Source of the DNA: Mesostigma viride
Lineage: Eukaryota > Streptophyta > Mesostigmatophyceae > Mesostigmatales > Mesostigmataceae
Assembly (NCBI GenBank): GCA_009746045.1
Contig: RPFO01000065.1
Span: 8,653,542 to 8,717,541 of the forward strand
Reading direction: 5' to 3'
Length of the DNA stretch: 64,000 nt
In this document: piece by piece, positions 1 to 51,379 of the stretch
How the letters are laid out: every line of letters starts with the position of its first letter
Numbering within the stretch: position 1 is the stretch's first letter
Program-made: the position numbers and the translations under genes
Notes under the pieces: model-generated
Seen by the model: the letters and a program-made list of their open reading frames with translations, nothing else
What the model was told of the DNA's origin: nothing
The model's database searches: none

Positions 1-43
1 ATGGCTGGCAATGGGGCAATGGGGCATATCTCGCTGGCGTCCT

Positions 44-50
44 TATAAAG
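44..50 (+). promoter_or_regulatory. candidate TATA box
   Basis: The heptamer TATAAAG lies about 105 bases upstream of the ATG at 153, a plausible distance for a core promoter with a short 5' UTR. No transcript evidence is available, so this is a position-based inference. Confidence 0.4.
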
Positions 51-152
51 GCGAAGGCGGGCATCGGTGAGGCCTCCTGACAAGCAAAGCACTGACGGAT
101 TTCACATCCAGCCAACGCGAACCCCCCGTTTCTCTCTTTTTATTTTCTGGTC

Positions 153-600
153 ATGGCATTTGCAGACTCGGCTCTAGCCGGGGCGGCAATTGTCCAGCCG
201 GACTTATGCCACAGGACGCAGGTCACGGGGTTGAGGGCACAGACGCCACGGGCTCGCCCTCAACGGCTGCGTTTGAAGCAGAGCATGGCGTGGCGGGGAT
301 CTGTTATGGCTACGTCTGTTCCTCAAAGTTTCCGTGAAGGAGGCAACACGGGGGGGAGTAGTTCTGCGGATATGGCAACAGCTTCCCTTGACTTAGGGAA
401 CGATGTTCCTACAAAACTAGCTGTACAATCTGCAAGGATGCAGGATCTCGAGAAAAAAATTAGGGGCGCTGTTCAACTGGCCAATTGGGTGACCAGGGAG
501 TTGAGTGTGCGGGAAGCTGCATCGGCAAGGTCTCGGGATAGGATTCCTGCCATGGCAGAATTTTCCAGCGAAGATGCCAGCTGTGTCGTACGCAATCCAG
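153..600 (+). CDS. unknown gene, exon 1 of 8
   Basis: Starts at ATG 153 and ends at CCAG|GTAAAG in phase 1. It encodes residues 1-149, including the basic N-terminus and a charged segment (MQDLEKKIRGAVQLANWV). Read-through past the donor stays open to 722 but loses coding character. Confidence 0.7.
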
Positions 601-3600
601 GTAAAGGTCGTTGTGAATGTCTTCCTTTCTCCGTTGCTCACTATTTTCACCACCTAACTTGTCATTTAGTCACACCTGGCTGTTTGGATGGCTTCTCGTA
701 CGGTCTAGGTTCCTTACAGTGAGGTTGTAGCCTGCTGCTATCTGGCAAGTGGCCTATGTCAAGCTGCCGTGCCCAACAATTACGGCTAGCGTCGGTCACG
801 AATTGTCATTGGCTGTCATTTGTGCGTTACCCTGTATCTACTCCCTTTCCGTCTGAAGCGCATGTCTGACTTTTGAGTAAAAACAAACAATGTATTGAAC
901 GAGCTATAACTTTGGTCAACATGTTGCTGCGCCTAGTTTTAAACCAAGGACGCTCTCTGGTCTTCTCGATCACTTGCTGGCTTGCCCGTGGGTCCTACAG
1001 GCTCCATGATGTGCACCACCCAGAGGGTGGACGCAGACCTCGCATCCAGGTGAGATGAACCATCCTAGAATGTGGCTAAAACCAAAGGAAAAGAGTGAGA
1101 GCTTTGTTTGAGGTTTCGGGGAGATGAGAAGATCAAGTCCCCTAGGTGGCAATGCTGGCGGTTTCGAAGGAAAACTTCGACAGCCCCTAAATTGATGGCC
1201 CTGAACCCATGCCTTTCTGTGGGTGGGGTAGGGAGGCGGGCTTGCCAAATCACCTACATGATGGTTGACACTAGCGGCAGTCATCACACTGTTTGTTAAT
1301 GCAATCGCGGGGAAAGGGGTTGGCAGTCTTGACACAAGTTTTAGAGACTGCCCGTCGTACAGGGTGTAGGGTTCTACGTGATTATTATGTCCTTCATGTG
1401 GTCTACATGATTATGAATCGTCCAGGGTGTAGGGCTCCCAGTAACAAGGATGTTGTGTTTTGCCTGTGTGAATGTTGCTTCGGTGATTAAGGCCTTTGTG
1501 AATGTTGCCGCTGTGAGTCTTGGTGGGCGGGTCGTTTTGCGACAATGGCGGCTGGGCGAGTGGGATGGCGCGACCACATGGGTGCCTTGTCGGGGTATCT
1601 CGGATATCCCTGGCCAGGGGTGGAGAGTGCGGCATTGCATGGGCGTGTGCAGGCGAGAGTCGCAGTCCAGGGTCTTGTATGTGAGGAGGGTGGCGTGGGT
1701 ATCCCGCCCGGTGCCCCGGTATGCGTTGTGCGTACGGTGTGTTGTTGTGTACGGTGTCTTGTGTGTACTGCATGTTGTGTGTGTAGTGCATGTTGTGCTA
1801 GCGTCGCTACTTTGATTGTGAAGGACCGTCCATTATTTCATGGATCACTTGTTGTTTGCTGTTCACGCATGCAAGCGCTGTATCCGCGGCGCCCTACCAC
1901 CGCCACGTCGGTCAACTGCTGGCCACCCCAGGAGTCTCTTTAACTTGTTCTAAGTTGTTACAACCTGTTCTAACTTGGGTGTTTGTTGTTTGGGTGCCTC
2001 CACGTTCACCAGGTCGGTCGTGTCAACCTCAGTGACTCACCCTTGCTTGTTTGCTTGCCTTTTTCGAAGCACCGCGTCGGTCGTGCTGACCATCCACCCC
2101 TTCCCCTTGTTCGTTTGCCCGCTCTATCCCCTTGGACCCGCCCCCCCCCTAGGTCGGTCGTGCTGACCATCCAGGCGTCGCTGCGCTCCTTCGGCGAGCT
2201 GCTACAGGGCGTGCCGCTGCCGCCCAACATGAGCCAGGAAATCGCGGACGCAGCGCACGCCGTGAAGGTCTCCGCCACCAAGCTGGCGCGCAAGCACGCG
2301 GCGCCCGCAGCAGGTCACAAGGAGCCCAGGGACGCGGTGAGTGGGGCGGGCACATGGGATGTTCTTGATTGTGACTCTCCCAGCGGAGGCGCGTGGATGA
2401 AGGAACGAATGAATGAATGCACTCGATTGCGTACGAGGTGGGCATGGGCTACGGGCCAGGTGGTGGGGTGGGCATGGGCTACGGACCAGGTGGTGGTGCG
2501 GGCTGGGTCATGGGCCAGTCTAACAAATCGACACAAATACAAGTTGTTTTCTTTTGTTTAGTTGCGCACAAAGCACGCTTTGTGCGTGTGCGTGAGTGTG
2601 TGCATGTCGGTGTGTGTTCGTGCATATGTGCGTGCATGTGTGTGTCTGCATGGGCGGAAGGGGGGGGCGCTATGTGGGGCCATGCACTTGTCCAAAGGAT
2701 ATTTTGCCGTTGGAGACCTCGCGTGTCCGTGCGTGCGGGCTTCGTGTGTGCAACGCATGCGCCTCTCCTTGGTATGTTCGCCCTCCCCATGTGCCCTCGC
2801 CTGTGCCTGCGTGCTGGAGATAACCCTCCAACCCCCACCCGCGGCACGCAGGGAGGCTGTTCCTGTGCCCTCACCGCTTGCCATCCTTTTCTGCTTGCTT
2901 CGAATGTTAGAACATGGCTTGCTGGCTCCTTGAAGGGATGTTCTCAACACCCACAGCACGCGGAGCTTGCCCTTACCAACCGCCCTCGCGTCTGCTTGCC
3001 TGATGACTTCCCCATTAATGACACCCCGCCACACGTTCAGCATGCGGAGCTGGTGCACCTGCTGGCGCACGGCCGCGTGGTGGCCAAGGAGGGGCCGTTC
3101 AGCCCGCTGGACGGGGAGCGCTACGCAGGGCGCATGTTCTACCGGGTGACGCTCGAGGACCCAGGGACCCAGCGCAGGGTGAGTCTTTTTGACACCACGG
3201 CTGGCCAAGCCTCTTCCCATCGGTGTTTGCGTCTCTCGCTTCCGGCCTGGTCCCCCCCGTCCGCCTTTTTGGCCCGGCCACCCTGCCTTTTCCGGATGGC
3301 TTCCTTCCCCCCCCCCCCTCAATTCTGCTCTCCTCCTTCCTCATTGTATACCTCTCATTTTTTTCTTCTCCTTGTATATTTTTCCCTGTATACTTCTCCG
3401 CGTATACTCCTCGTATACTTACTATGTACTTCTCCCAATATACTTCTCCGCGTATACTTTCCGGATTCTTTTATTTTGTTTTGGTGGGGATTACCCCCGT
3501 GGTTTCCCCACACTAGAGTCTTTTTTATAGTCTCGGCTCAGCACCCCTCTCACCTTTGCCTTCTCCGAGGTGTCTAATGGACCACCCATCCCCGTCCCCA

Positions 3601-6600
3601 CCCACGCGCGCGCAGGTGCCTGCCCTGTTCTTTCTCCCCTGGAGCATCCAGGACGGCTGGAGCCGAGCCCCCTGTGGCCACCTGGTGCAGGAGTTGCTCG
3701 CGTACGAGCTCAACCTGGCGCTCGGCATGGACGCCGTGCCGCCGGTAAGTGTTACCAAAGTTTGTGCTGCCGATAATTGCGAGCAAAATGGTTGCAGCGG
3801 CAATAGCGTGCAAATTGGTTGTTGCCAGCAATTGCGAGAAAAATGGTTGTTGCCGGCAATTGCGAGCAAAATGGTTGCCGCAGGTGATTGCTAGCAAAAA
3901 ATGGGTGCCACTGATAAGCACTGGCCAACTGGGTGCCCGCTTGGGCCAATCGCTGGCTTGCGGTACACCAGGGTTTGAGTTTCACCTGGGGTAGAGTGTG
4001 GAAAGGATGTTTGTTCGGAGGACAGACTGGTGTTTGTGAGAAGAGCTTGGCCGTAGGGCCAAGTGTGGGAGGGAAGCCTCCTCAACGGCAGGCCTTAATG
4101 CTTGGTGTAGCTTGGTGCGGGTTGGCTGTTTATAAGTGAGACAACCTACGTTTACAACAATGATTACATTTACTCTCTAGTTTGCTAGCCATTGGCAGCA
4201 GGAGGGGGCATTGATGGAGGGGCATCGATAGGGACATTCACTTCCATTGCCCGTCTGCTTATTTTCCCTTGCAAAAGCGAAAGTGTGTGTTGGTGTGCTG
4301 CCAGGATCCTAGGGCCCCTGCACCGTCTCACCGTCGTGCTTTGCATCCCCTGGCCTTAGCTTTCGACTGCCACGTGGTAAATTTAGCTCATGGTTAGCCA
4401 TGCTGGTGGCCCTTCTTGTGCAGATTTCTTCCCCCTCAATTGCGTGCCTGCCCAATTGCTCTGGTCACTCACCATCCTTCCCCCCCCCCCACAGACACAA
4501 CGAGACACCCCGTCCGGCACACCCTTATTAATAATATCATCGTTGTTATGACTGCCACCTCCCTTTGTGCCCCTCCTTGCGGCCGCAGGTGGCGCGGCGC
4601 ACGGGCGTGCAGCTGCAGGACGAGTTCTTTGAGGAGGGCGTGTTTGTGTACAGCATCCACAACGAGCAGCCGCTGGACCAGGTGGGCAAGCAGACGACGA
4701 TTTTAGAGTTGCAGCATGGCGTGGGATGGCAGCCACACAACGATTTTAGGGTTGGCAGCTCCAGGTGGGCAAACAGGCGACGGTTTTTGGGTTGGCAGCA
4801 CCAGGTGGGCAAAGCAGACGACATGTAGGGTTGGCAGCACCAGCTGGGCAGCCACACGACCATTTTAGCGTTAGCACCATGGGATGGCAACCAGAGGAAG
4901 ATTGCCTGCCGTTTGCAAAGGGAGGCGTGGGCAGCTGGATGGGAGCCTTGTCTGTGGGCTCGTCTGTGGTGGTCTTGTGGTGTCTATGGGCTTGTGGGCC
5001 GTTGCCTCGCCACTCCCCTGTGGGAGCATCGTGTTGTGCCACTGGTGTTCCTCCCTCCCCGTCCTGGGCGGGCGGGGCGGGGCGGGGCGGGGCGGGGCGG
5101 GGCGGGGCGGGGCGGGGCGGGGCGGGGCGGGCAGGGCGGGGCGGGGCGGGGCGGGGCGGGGCGGGGCGGGTTCTTGTCTGTCTGCAGCTTGTGCGGCACA
5201 AAATGCATGCTTCCGATTCCCTCTTGCGCCTCCTTGTGTGGTTTTGCACTTAAGTGTGAGGCTTGTTGCCACCCCTTTGTCCCCTTTTCTGCCCCCCCTG
5301 CCCACAAGTCCCCGCCCATCACTTCCACTCCGCACCATACAAGCTGGACTTTGTCCCTGCCTTGTTTTCCTGTCCTCCCTGTGCCTGGACACATGCCCCC
5401 TCGCCTAACCCCCACCCACTCCCATTCCTGCTTCCTGCTTCCTGCTCCCCCCCCCCCCCCCCCCCCCTTCCTTTCCCCCCTAACCTTCTCCCCTCCCCCA
5501 GATCCCCCCCAACGAGCGCCTCTTCCACGCGGAAAAGCTTGCCTGTGACGCATGGGTGCTGGACGTTCTGCTCAACAACCCCGCACGCTCGCCCGCCAGC
5601 TTCCAGCTGTGCACCCACTGGGCATTTGACATGGGCATGCAGCTGCCTGTGCTGTCCGACACGCGCGGGTCGCTCAAGGCCCCGTTCTCGCAGGTGAGCG
5701 CTCGGGAGGCGGAATAGGGGTTGCCTTGCCAAGCAGTTGGGGGTAGCTAGATAGGCAGAATAGAGGGTTGCCTTGCCAAGCAGTTGGGGGTAGCTAGATA
5801 AGCAGAATAGAGGGTTGCCTTGCCAAGCAGTTGGGGGTAGCTAGATAAGCAGAATAGAGGGTTGCCTTGCCAAGCAGTTGGGGGTAGCTAGATAAGCAGA
5901 ATAGAGGGTTGCCTTGCCAAGCAGTTGGGATTAGCTAGATAAGCAGAATAGAGGGTTGCCTTGCCAAGCAGTTGGTCATAGCTAGATAAGCAGAATAGAG
6001 GGTTGCCTTGCCAAGCAGTTGGGGGTAGCTAGATAAGCAGAATAGAGGGTTGCCTTGCCAAGCAGTTGGTCGTAGCTAGATAAGCAGAATAGAGGGTTGC
6101 CTTGCCAAGCAGTTGGTCATAGCTAGATAAGCAGAATAGAGGGTTGCCTTGCCAAGCAGTTGGGGGTAGCTAGATAAGCAGAATAGAGGGTTGCCTTGCC
6201 AAGCAGTTGGGGGTAGCTAGATAAGCGGAATAGGGTTTGCCCCATGAAGCATTTTGGCCTGCAGAGTGGCAAGGCTGCTGCGGTCGCAGAGAGCGCGGCT
6301 AGAGTGGCACAGAGGGTGGCTAGGCTGTCCGGGGTGGGGTTGGAGGGCGTGCCCTGTATCCTGCCTTAAGCGCATCTTTCGATTGGACGGTGCGTGCAGC
6401 AACTGTCTCGGGGCACGCCTGTCACACATCGTGTGCCCCGCCTTGTCCCTGCGAGGTGGGGCGGTGGGGGAAACAGGTATAGTCTTGTGCTTAGGTGGCG
6501 TGTTTAGGGGTTCAGTGTGAGGTGCTAAGTGTTATTCACTGAGCTGCAAAGCGGTATTCATCGAATGGGTTACCGTAACTGTTATTCGTTGAACTAAGAA

Positions 6601-6938
6601 TACCCAGAAATCTAACCAGCTCGGGGTATGCCCTGCGTGTCGGTCACCCTGCGGCTTACTCTGTGGGCGTGACGCAGGACCTGGCGAACTTCATGCACAA
6701 CCGGGAGGCGTTTGGCGTCAAGCCGCTGGTCGCAATGAGCACATACATACACCTGCGCTTCCTCGACTGGTCCCCCCTGCGAGCCTCCTTTGTCGGCACA
6801 GGCCTCGTATCGTCCTCGGAATTTGACGGCATGGTTGCAAGGCAGCAGTTCCTGCTTCAATTCCTGGATGGGGCCGTTCGTAGCCAAGGCATACGGGACT
6901 GCATGCTGGATCGGGCCAACGATCTCTGCCCTTGTTAG
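153..6938 (+). CDS. eight-exon gene, unknown protein with an atypical kinase-like C-terminal half
   Basis: Joining 153-600, 1001-1049, 2153-2336, 3041-3178, 3616-3744, 4589-4681, 5502-5693 and 6678-6938 gives 1,494 nt, an open frame of 497 residues ending in TAG. Every junction is GT-AG and phases agree (1, 2, then 0 throughout). Residues 1-60 are Ala/Arg/Ser-rich with few acids, possibly a plastid transit peptide. Residues around 95-140 are charged and coil-like. From residue 228 the order of motifs recalls PI4K-gamma/FAM20-type kinases: a Leu-rich helix ending in LGMDAVPPV (conserved xGxxxVPPT-like element), then WVLDVLLNNPARSPASF where active enzymes have a D-x-x-x-x-N-x-DRHxGN loop, then LPVLSDTRG in the place of the metal-binding Asp. 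The catalytic His/Asn pattern is lost, so it may be a pseudokinase. The fold assignment is inference from memory; the exon structure is seen directly. It converges on the 34-exon gene. Confidence 0.75.
601..1000 (+). other. intron 1 of the unknown gene
   Basis: No gene, repeat array or element recognised between exons 1 and 2. Confidence 0.5.
1001..1049 (+). CDS. unknown gene, micro-exon 2 of 8 (49 bp)
   Basis: A 49-bp segment between ...CCTACAG and GTGAGAT. It accepts phase 1 from exon 1 and delivers phase 2, exactly what exon 3 needs; without it the joined frame hits a stop. It encodes roughly SMMCTTQRVDADLAS. Support is the splice sites plus phase only. Confidence 0.6.
1050..2152 (+). other. 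intron 2 of the unknown gene
   Basis: Low-complexity GT-rich stretches and a pyrimidine-rich 3' half. At 2013-2022 and 2076-2096 it carries partial copies of the first bases of exon 3. No other gene seen. Confidence 0.5.
2153..2336 (+). CDS. unknown gene, exon 3 of 8
   Basis: Follows a polypyrimidine tract ending CCCCTAG at 2152 and ends at GACGCG|GTGAGT. It encodes SVVLTIQASLRSFGELLQ and the following Ala/Lys-rich helix. The first 21 bases are duplicated upstream at 2076-2096. Confidence 0.75.
2568..2660 (+). repeat. GT/TGCG-rich low-complexity tract (intron 3)
   Basis: Alternating purine-pyrimidine (TG)n and (TGCG)n stretch inside the intron between exons 3 and 4; potentially Z-DNA forming. 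Confidence 0.6.
3041..3178 (+). CDS. unknown gene, exon 4 of 8
   Basis: Acceptor TTCAG at 3040, donor CGCAGG|GTGAGT. 46 codons, phase 0 at both ends, including HAELVHLLAHGRVVAKEG and GRMFYRVTLEDPG. A degenerate copy of the acceptor plus exon start lies at 2951-2969. Confidence 0.8.
3385..3465 (+). repeat. short tandem array with CTTCTCCGCGTATAC-like units (intron 4)
   Basis: Several imperfect copies of a 14-16 bp motif ending in GTATAC follow a poly-C and T-rich stretch, about 145 bp before the acceptor of exon 5. Confidence 0.6.
3616..3744 (+). CDS. unknown gene, exon 5 of 8
   Basis: Acceptor GCGCAG, donor CCG|GTAAGT, 43 codons. It encodes LFFLPWSIQDGWS and HLVQELLAYELNLALGMDAV, the segment that resembles the helix and VPP element of PI4K/FAM20-like kinases. 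Confidence 0.8.
3763..3905 (+). repeat. imperfect 33-bp minisatellite (intron 5)
   Basis: About four diverged units containing GCAATTGCGAGCAAAATGG start some 20 bases after the exon 5 donor. Confidence 0.65.
4589..4681 (+). CDS. unknown gene, exon 6 of 8
   Basis: Acceptor GGCCGCAG, donor GACCAG|GTGGGC, 31 codons (ARRTGVQLQDEFFEEGVFV then YSIHNEQPLDQ). Copies of the donor edge recur at 4761 and 4801. Confidence 0.8.
5068..5169 (+). repeat. (GGGGC)n pentanucleotide microsatellite (intron 6)
   Basis: About 20 copies of GGGGC with one CAGGGC interruption; strong G-quadruplex potential on the sense strand. A poly-C run follows at 5449-5467 near the acceptor of exon 7. Confidence 0.95.
5502..5693 (+). 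CDS. unknown gene, exon 7 of 8
   Basis: Acceptor CCTCCCCCAG, donor TCGCAG|GTGAGC, 64 codons. It contains ERLFHAEKLACDAWVLDVLL and LPVLSDTRGS, the positions of the catalytic and metal-binding loops in kinase relatives, here altered. Confidence 0.8.
5708..6240 (+). repeat. 47-bp tandem repeat, about 11 copies (intron 7)
   Basis: Units beginning GGGTTGCCTTGCCAAGCAG repeat every 47 bases (for example starts at 5765 and 5812) with a few substitutions. The array begins within about 15 bases of the exon 7 donor. Confidence 0.95.
6678..6938 (+). CDS. unknown gene, terminal exon 8 of 8
   Basis: Acceptor GTGACGCAG at 6677, stop TAG at 6936-6938. It encodes DLANFMHNREAFGVKPLVAM, STYIHLRFLDWSPLRASF and a C-terminal helix (RQQFLLQFLDGAVRSQG), ending CPC. 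Confidence 0.8.
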   Translation, partial: DLANFMHNREAFGVKPLVAMSTYIHLRFLDWSPLRASFVGTGLVSSSEFDGMVARQQFLLQFLDGAVRSQGIRDCMLDRANDLCPC

Positions 6939-7588
6939 GGCGTGGTAACGTGAGCACCGTGGGCGTCGGTGCTTGTTGTGCAATGTATAGGAAACAAGTT
7001 AATTGTGAGCAAGAAGGTGGGCCACTGTACATATATGCTAGTATATCTGGTGATACGGGGATTTCTTTTCTAAATCCTCGTCTTCTGGCGTCTTGCCACC
7101 TTTTCCCCCTTTTTATTTCGAAACGGCATGGTGTGTTTATTGCCATGCCAGAGGTGGTTGCAACGTGCACTGTTCAATTGTGAATGGACATCACTGTGGT
7201 CGGATAGATGGGAACTGAACTTATCGAATTCCAAAAAAGGGCAGAAAGTGAACCTTGTCGTGAAACTTTCCAAGAACGAGAGCACCTTGTTATCGTCAGT
7301 TAGAGATTTTTTCTTCATTTCTATGCTTTAATTAGTTGAAAACATGGGACATATTTTCATTGAAATCGAACCCAAAAGCTTAGCTACGATGTCTTGACAA
7401 TTGCTTTGCCATTAATGTACCCATGGGCGCAATCACGCCTATTAATTACAGCGCTACTCCAGGATTAAGTGTAGGACTGGGGCTGGCACATATGAGGCCC
7501 GTGAATTCATCAGTGCATGCCATACATGAATCATGATATCTCATTGATACAATAAATAGGCAAGGATCGATATTCTTACACATATACC
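6939..7588. other. intergenic, 3' flank of the unknown gene
   Basis: AT-richer than the exons. No gene recognised and no TGTAA algal polyadenylation signal found. Confidence 0.4.
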
Positions 7589-7910
7589 AAGCCGGTGTAC
7601 TGGAAGGGGGCGGCCATCTACGTCGGCCACAAGCCCTGGCAAGCGACCCCCTCGACCACCGCGGCCCCAGCAGCTCCAGCCCCAGCCTAGGGGAATACAG
7701 CAGCAGTAGTGTAGAATAGTTAGACCGTGGCCTTGTACATGCCCGCCTACTACAGGCACTAAACCAGCTTAAGTAGGCCTAGCCTTTTTAGTCATGTACA
7801 TATGTGCCTATGATGGGCCACCCTCCAGAGGATGCCTAGCTTTATTTAATTATGCAGTGCCCACGCAGGGAGTCCCTCCCTGCTGAGAAGCCATGCCCTA
7901 GCTCTTGTAT

Positions 7911-8162
7911 TCTGATCAGACACTCCGCAAAGGTGAAAACCTTTGCGTTCAGTGCCAGGCCGCGGAAAACGCGGAAAACGCGATCTGCAAATGAATCCGA
8001 CCGGAATCGAACTGGGGACCTCTCGCACCAATTTTGCTGACTATAGGACGGACGTCTCCGGTTACCATGGCATCGCCAACTTACACCTACAGTCATCCGC
8101 AAAAGTTCTCCTGTCCGGGGAGTGATGCAAGCCTTTCGGATTTGGTACTAGATAAATCACTC
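7911..8162 (-). repeat. SINE-like unit, copy 1
   Basis: Appears identical to 8309-8560. The last 133 bases (minus sense) match the isolated copy at 63066-63198. Confidence 0.8.
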
Positions 8163-8308
8163 GAGATCTGTGTGTAGGAGTACTACACACGTGTCTGCAC
8201 GCGAGACTTGTTCAGTCTCGCACCGTGAGACGGGCTGAACACGGCTGAATCCTTCTTTTTAGTAGAAGGGGGCGTAGCCGGTACTATCGAAATCAGCCAA
8301 GCGTATAT

Positions 8309-8560
8309 TCTGATCAGACACTCCGCAAAGGTGAAAACCTTTGCGTTCAGTGCCAGGCCGCGGAAAACGCGGAAAACGCGATCTGCAAATGAATCCGACC
8401 GGAATCGAACTGGGGACCTCTCGCACCAATTTTGCTGACTATAGGACGGACGTCTCCGGTTACCATGGCATCGCCAACTTACACCTACAGTCATCCGCAA
8501 AAGTTCTCCTGTCCGGGGAGTGATGCAAGCCTTTCGGATTTGGTACTAGATAAATCACTC
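8309..8560 (-). repeat. SINE-like unit, copy 2
   Basis: Second member of the direct pair. Near-identity to copy 1 indicates a recent duplication or insertion. Confidence 0.8.
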
Positions 8561-8772
8561 TTGTATAGCCATGATGATCTTCCCCCCACATGACATACTC
8601 CCCCTTAGCTGGGCATAGTGTGAAGATCATGAGGGGGCAGGTGCCCCTGGTGCACCTAGATCAAGGGTAGCTTACATTCCCACCCTTGCATGAAGTAGCC
8701 TGGAATGTATTAAAAGCCATATGCCCCTTCTCAGGGATATGTGCTACATTTACTCCCAACGGAGTGATGTTG

Positions 8773-8803
<31 letters not shown>

Positions 8804-9026
8804 TACATATCATTTGTAAGCCATTTTCTGGCTGTTGGAAGGCCGTACGTCGGTGGGTGCATCAATCAAAGGGAGGCCGTGCACAGAATCAGGGCGATAC
8901 CGACTATCGATCCGAGTGGCTTCCCCATTAACTGTACGTTGATAAAAAAGAACGGAAACAATTCAGTCCTACTCTGCAGTATGCATTGACAAGGCATGCT
9001 CGCAATGCTGCAGGCAACTCATAACC

Positions 9027-9135
9027 AAGTGCTAGGTTTGTATCCAACGGGAGCACGAGTCTAATTAATTAAGTGCTAGGTTTGTATCCAACGGGAGCAC
9101 GAGTCTAATTACTTAAGTGCTAGGTTTGTATCCAG
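9027..9135. repeat. 44-bp tandem repeat, 2.5 copies
   Basis: Units start AAGTGCTAGGTTTGTATCC and lie just beyond the stop codon of the 34-exon gene. Confidence 0.85.
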
Positions 9136-9196
9136 TCCCTTCATTTTCTTGCCTGCGCTGTGAGAAATGAAGGGGGGAGAGGGTGCTCAGCACTGG

Positions 9197-50727
<41,531 letters not shown>

Positions 50728-51379
50728 GAGACGTGCTTCACCGGTCTAGAATGCTTTCTGACGCCATCGCCATAAACATCGCCCGAGTAATGTGAATGGG
50801 GAAAATATTTGCAAGGAAACGCGACCTGACAGTCGCCACTGCGAGCGTCCGCCCCGTTGCGTGGCCAGTGGCCACTCAGCCAAGCGGCAGTGGCAACTGC
50901 AACCGTCCAGAAAACTGGCGCGAGCAGCTGGCGAGAACCCGAGAAAGAGATGCCCGAGATCCAGCCGTCTGCGGGCCGGCGTCCGGACCAAACTGCGGCC
51001 GTAATGCTCGGTGTTACGCGCAGTCACGCAGGTCTATATAGCGATGTCGGCTTATGCCTGCCGACTGCCGTGGCTGTTCATCATACACAGTCATTATATT
51101 ACCACGCGTGCACCTAGGCACCCAACTGACCACTACCTATACCAATCATGATGACCGGCCCACTTCATGGACATCCAGCACCCCGGCCGGCCCGCCACGG
51201 CCCAGCAACTGATGCACCTGCGCAACCCAAACACCTATATGTAATAAGGAAGCCAATCCAATGAGCCAACCTCAGCGGCTCATAGGGTCGCGAGCATCAT
51301 AGTAGATAGAACATATTGAGGACTGTTTTTGTGGATTAGATAGAATAGGATAATTGTTTAGTAGATAGTAGCTTACGGA
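50728..51379 (-). other. 5' flank of the ZFYVE26-like gene
   Basis: Presumed promoter region. No convincing TATA box or gene seen. The part beyond about 51140 may already belong to the half-LINE copy that follows. Confidence 0.35.

Larger units (their letters stand above)
7911..8560 (-). mobile_element. composite SINE-like insertion with 252-bp direct terminal repeats
   Basis: Two 252-bp direct copies (7911-8162 and 8309-8560) flank a 146-bp spacer. TTGTAT occurs just outside both ends (7905-7910, 8561-8566). Related half-LINE 3' UTRs at 58016-58043 and 59298-59312 (minus) show the same site without the insert. On the minus strand each unit contains GTTCGATTCC, a Pol III B-box match, and a TAG-TCAG-TTGG segment like an A box, so a tRNA-derived SINE dimer is the favoured reading. 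A TRIM-like LTR element is the alternative, but TG...CA ends are missing. Confidence 0.7.
7589..8804 (+). mobile_element. half-LINE copy A, 5'-truncated, 3' end with (AAT)n tail
   Basis: Begins inside ORF1 (PVYWKGAAIYVGHKPW then stop near 7690), continues through the family 3' UTR (TGCCTAGCTTTATTTAATTATG..., CTCCCAACGGAGT) and ends in (AAT)n at about 8775-8804. It is split by the insertion at 7911-8560. The ORF1-to-3'UTR junction is the same as in the other copies, with no ORF2 between. Confidence 0.75.

Noticed and set aside
4565-5553. ORFs across the GGGGC array
   Set aside because: Shadow frames of the pentanucleotide repeat; only 4589-4681 and 5502-5693 are supported as exons.
7990-8060. 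tRNA gene suggested by GTTCGATTCC on the minus strand
   Set aside because: No complete cloverleaf or matching acceptor stem; the motif sits in a dispersed repeat with target duplications.
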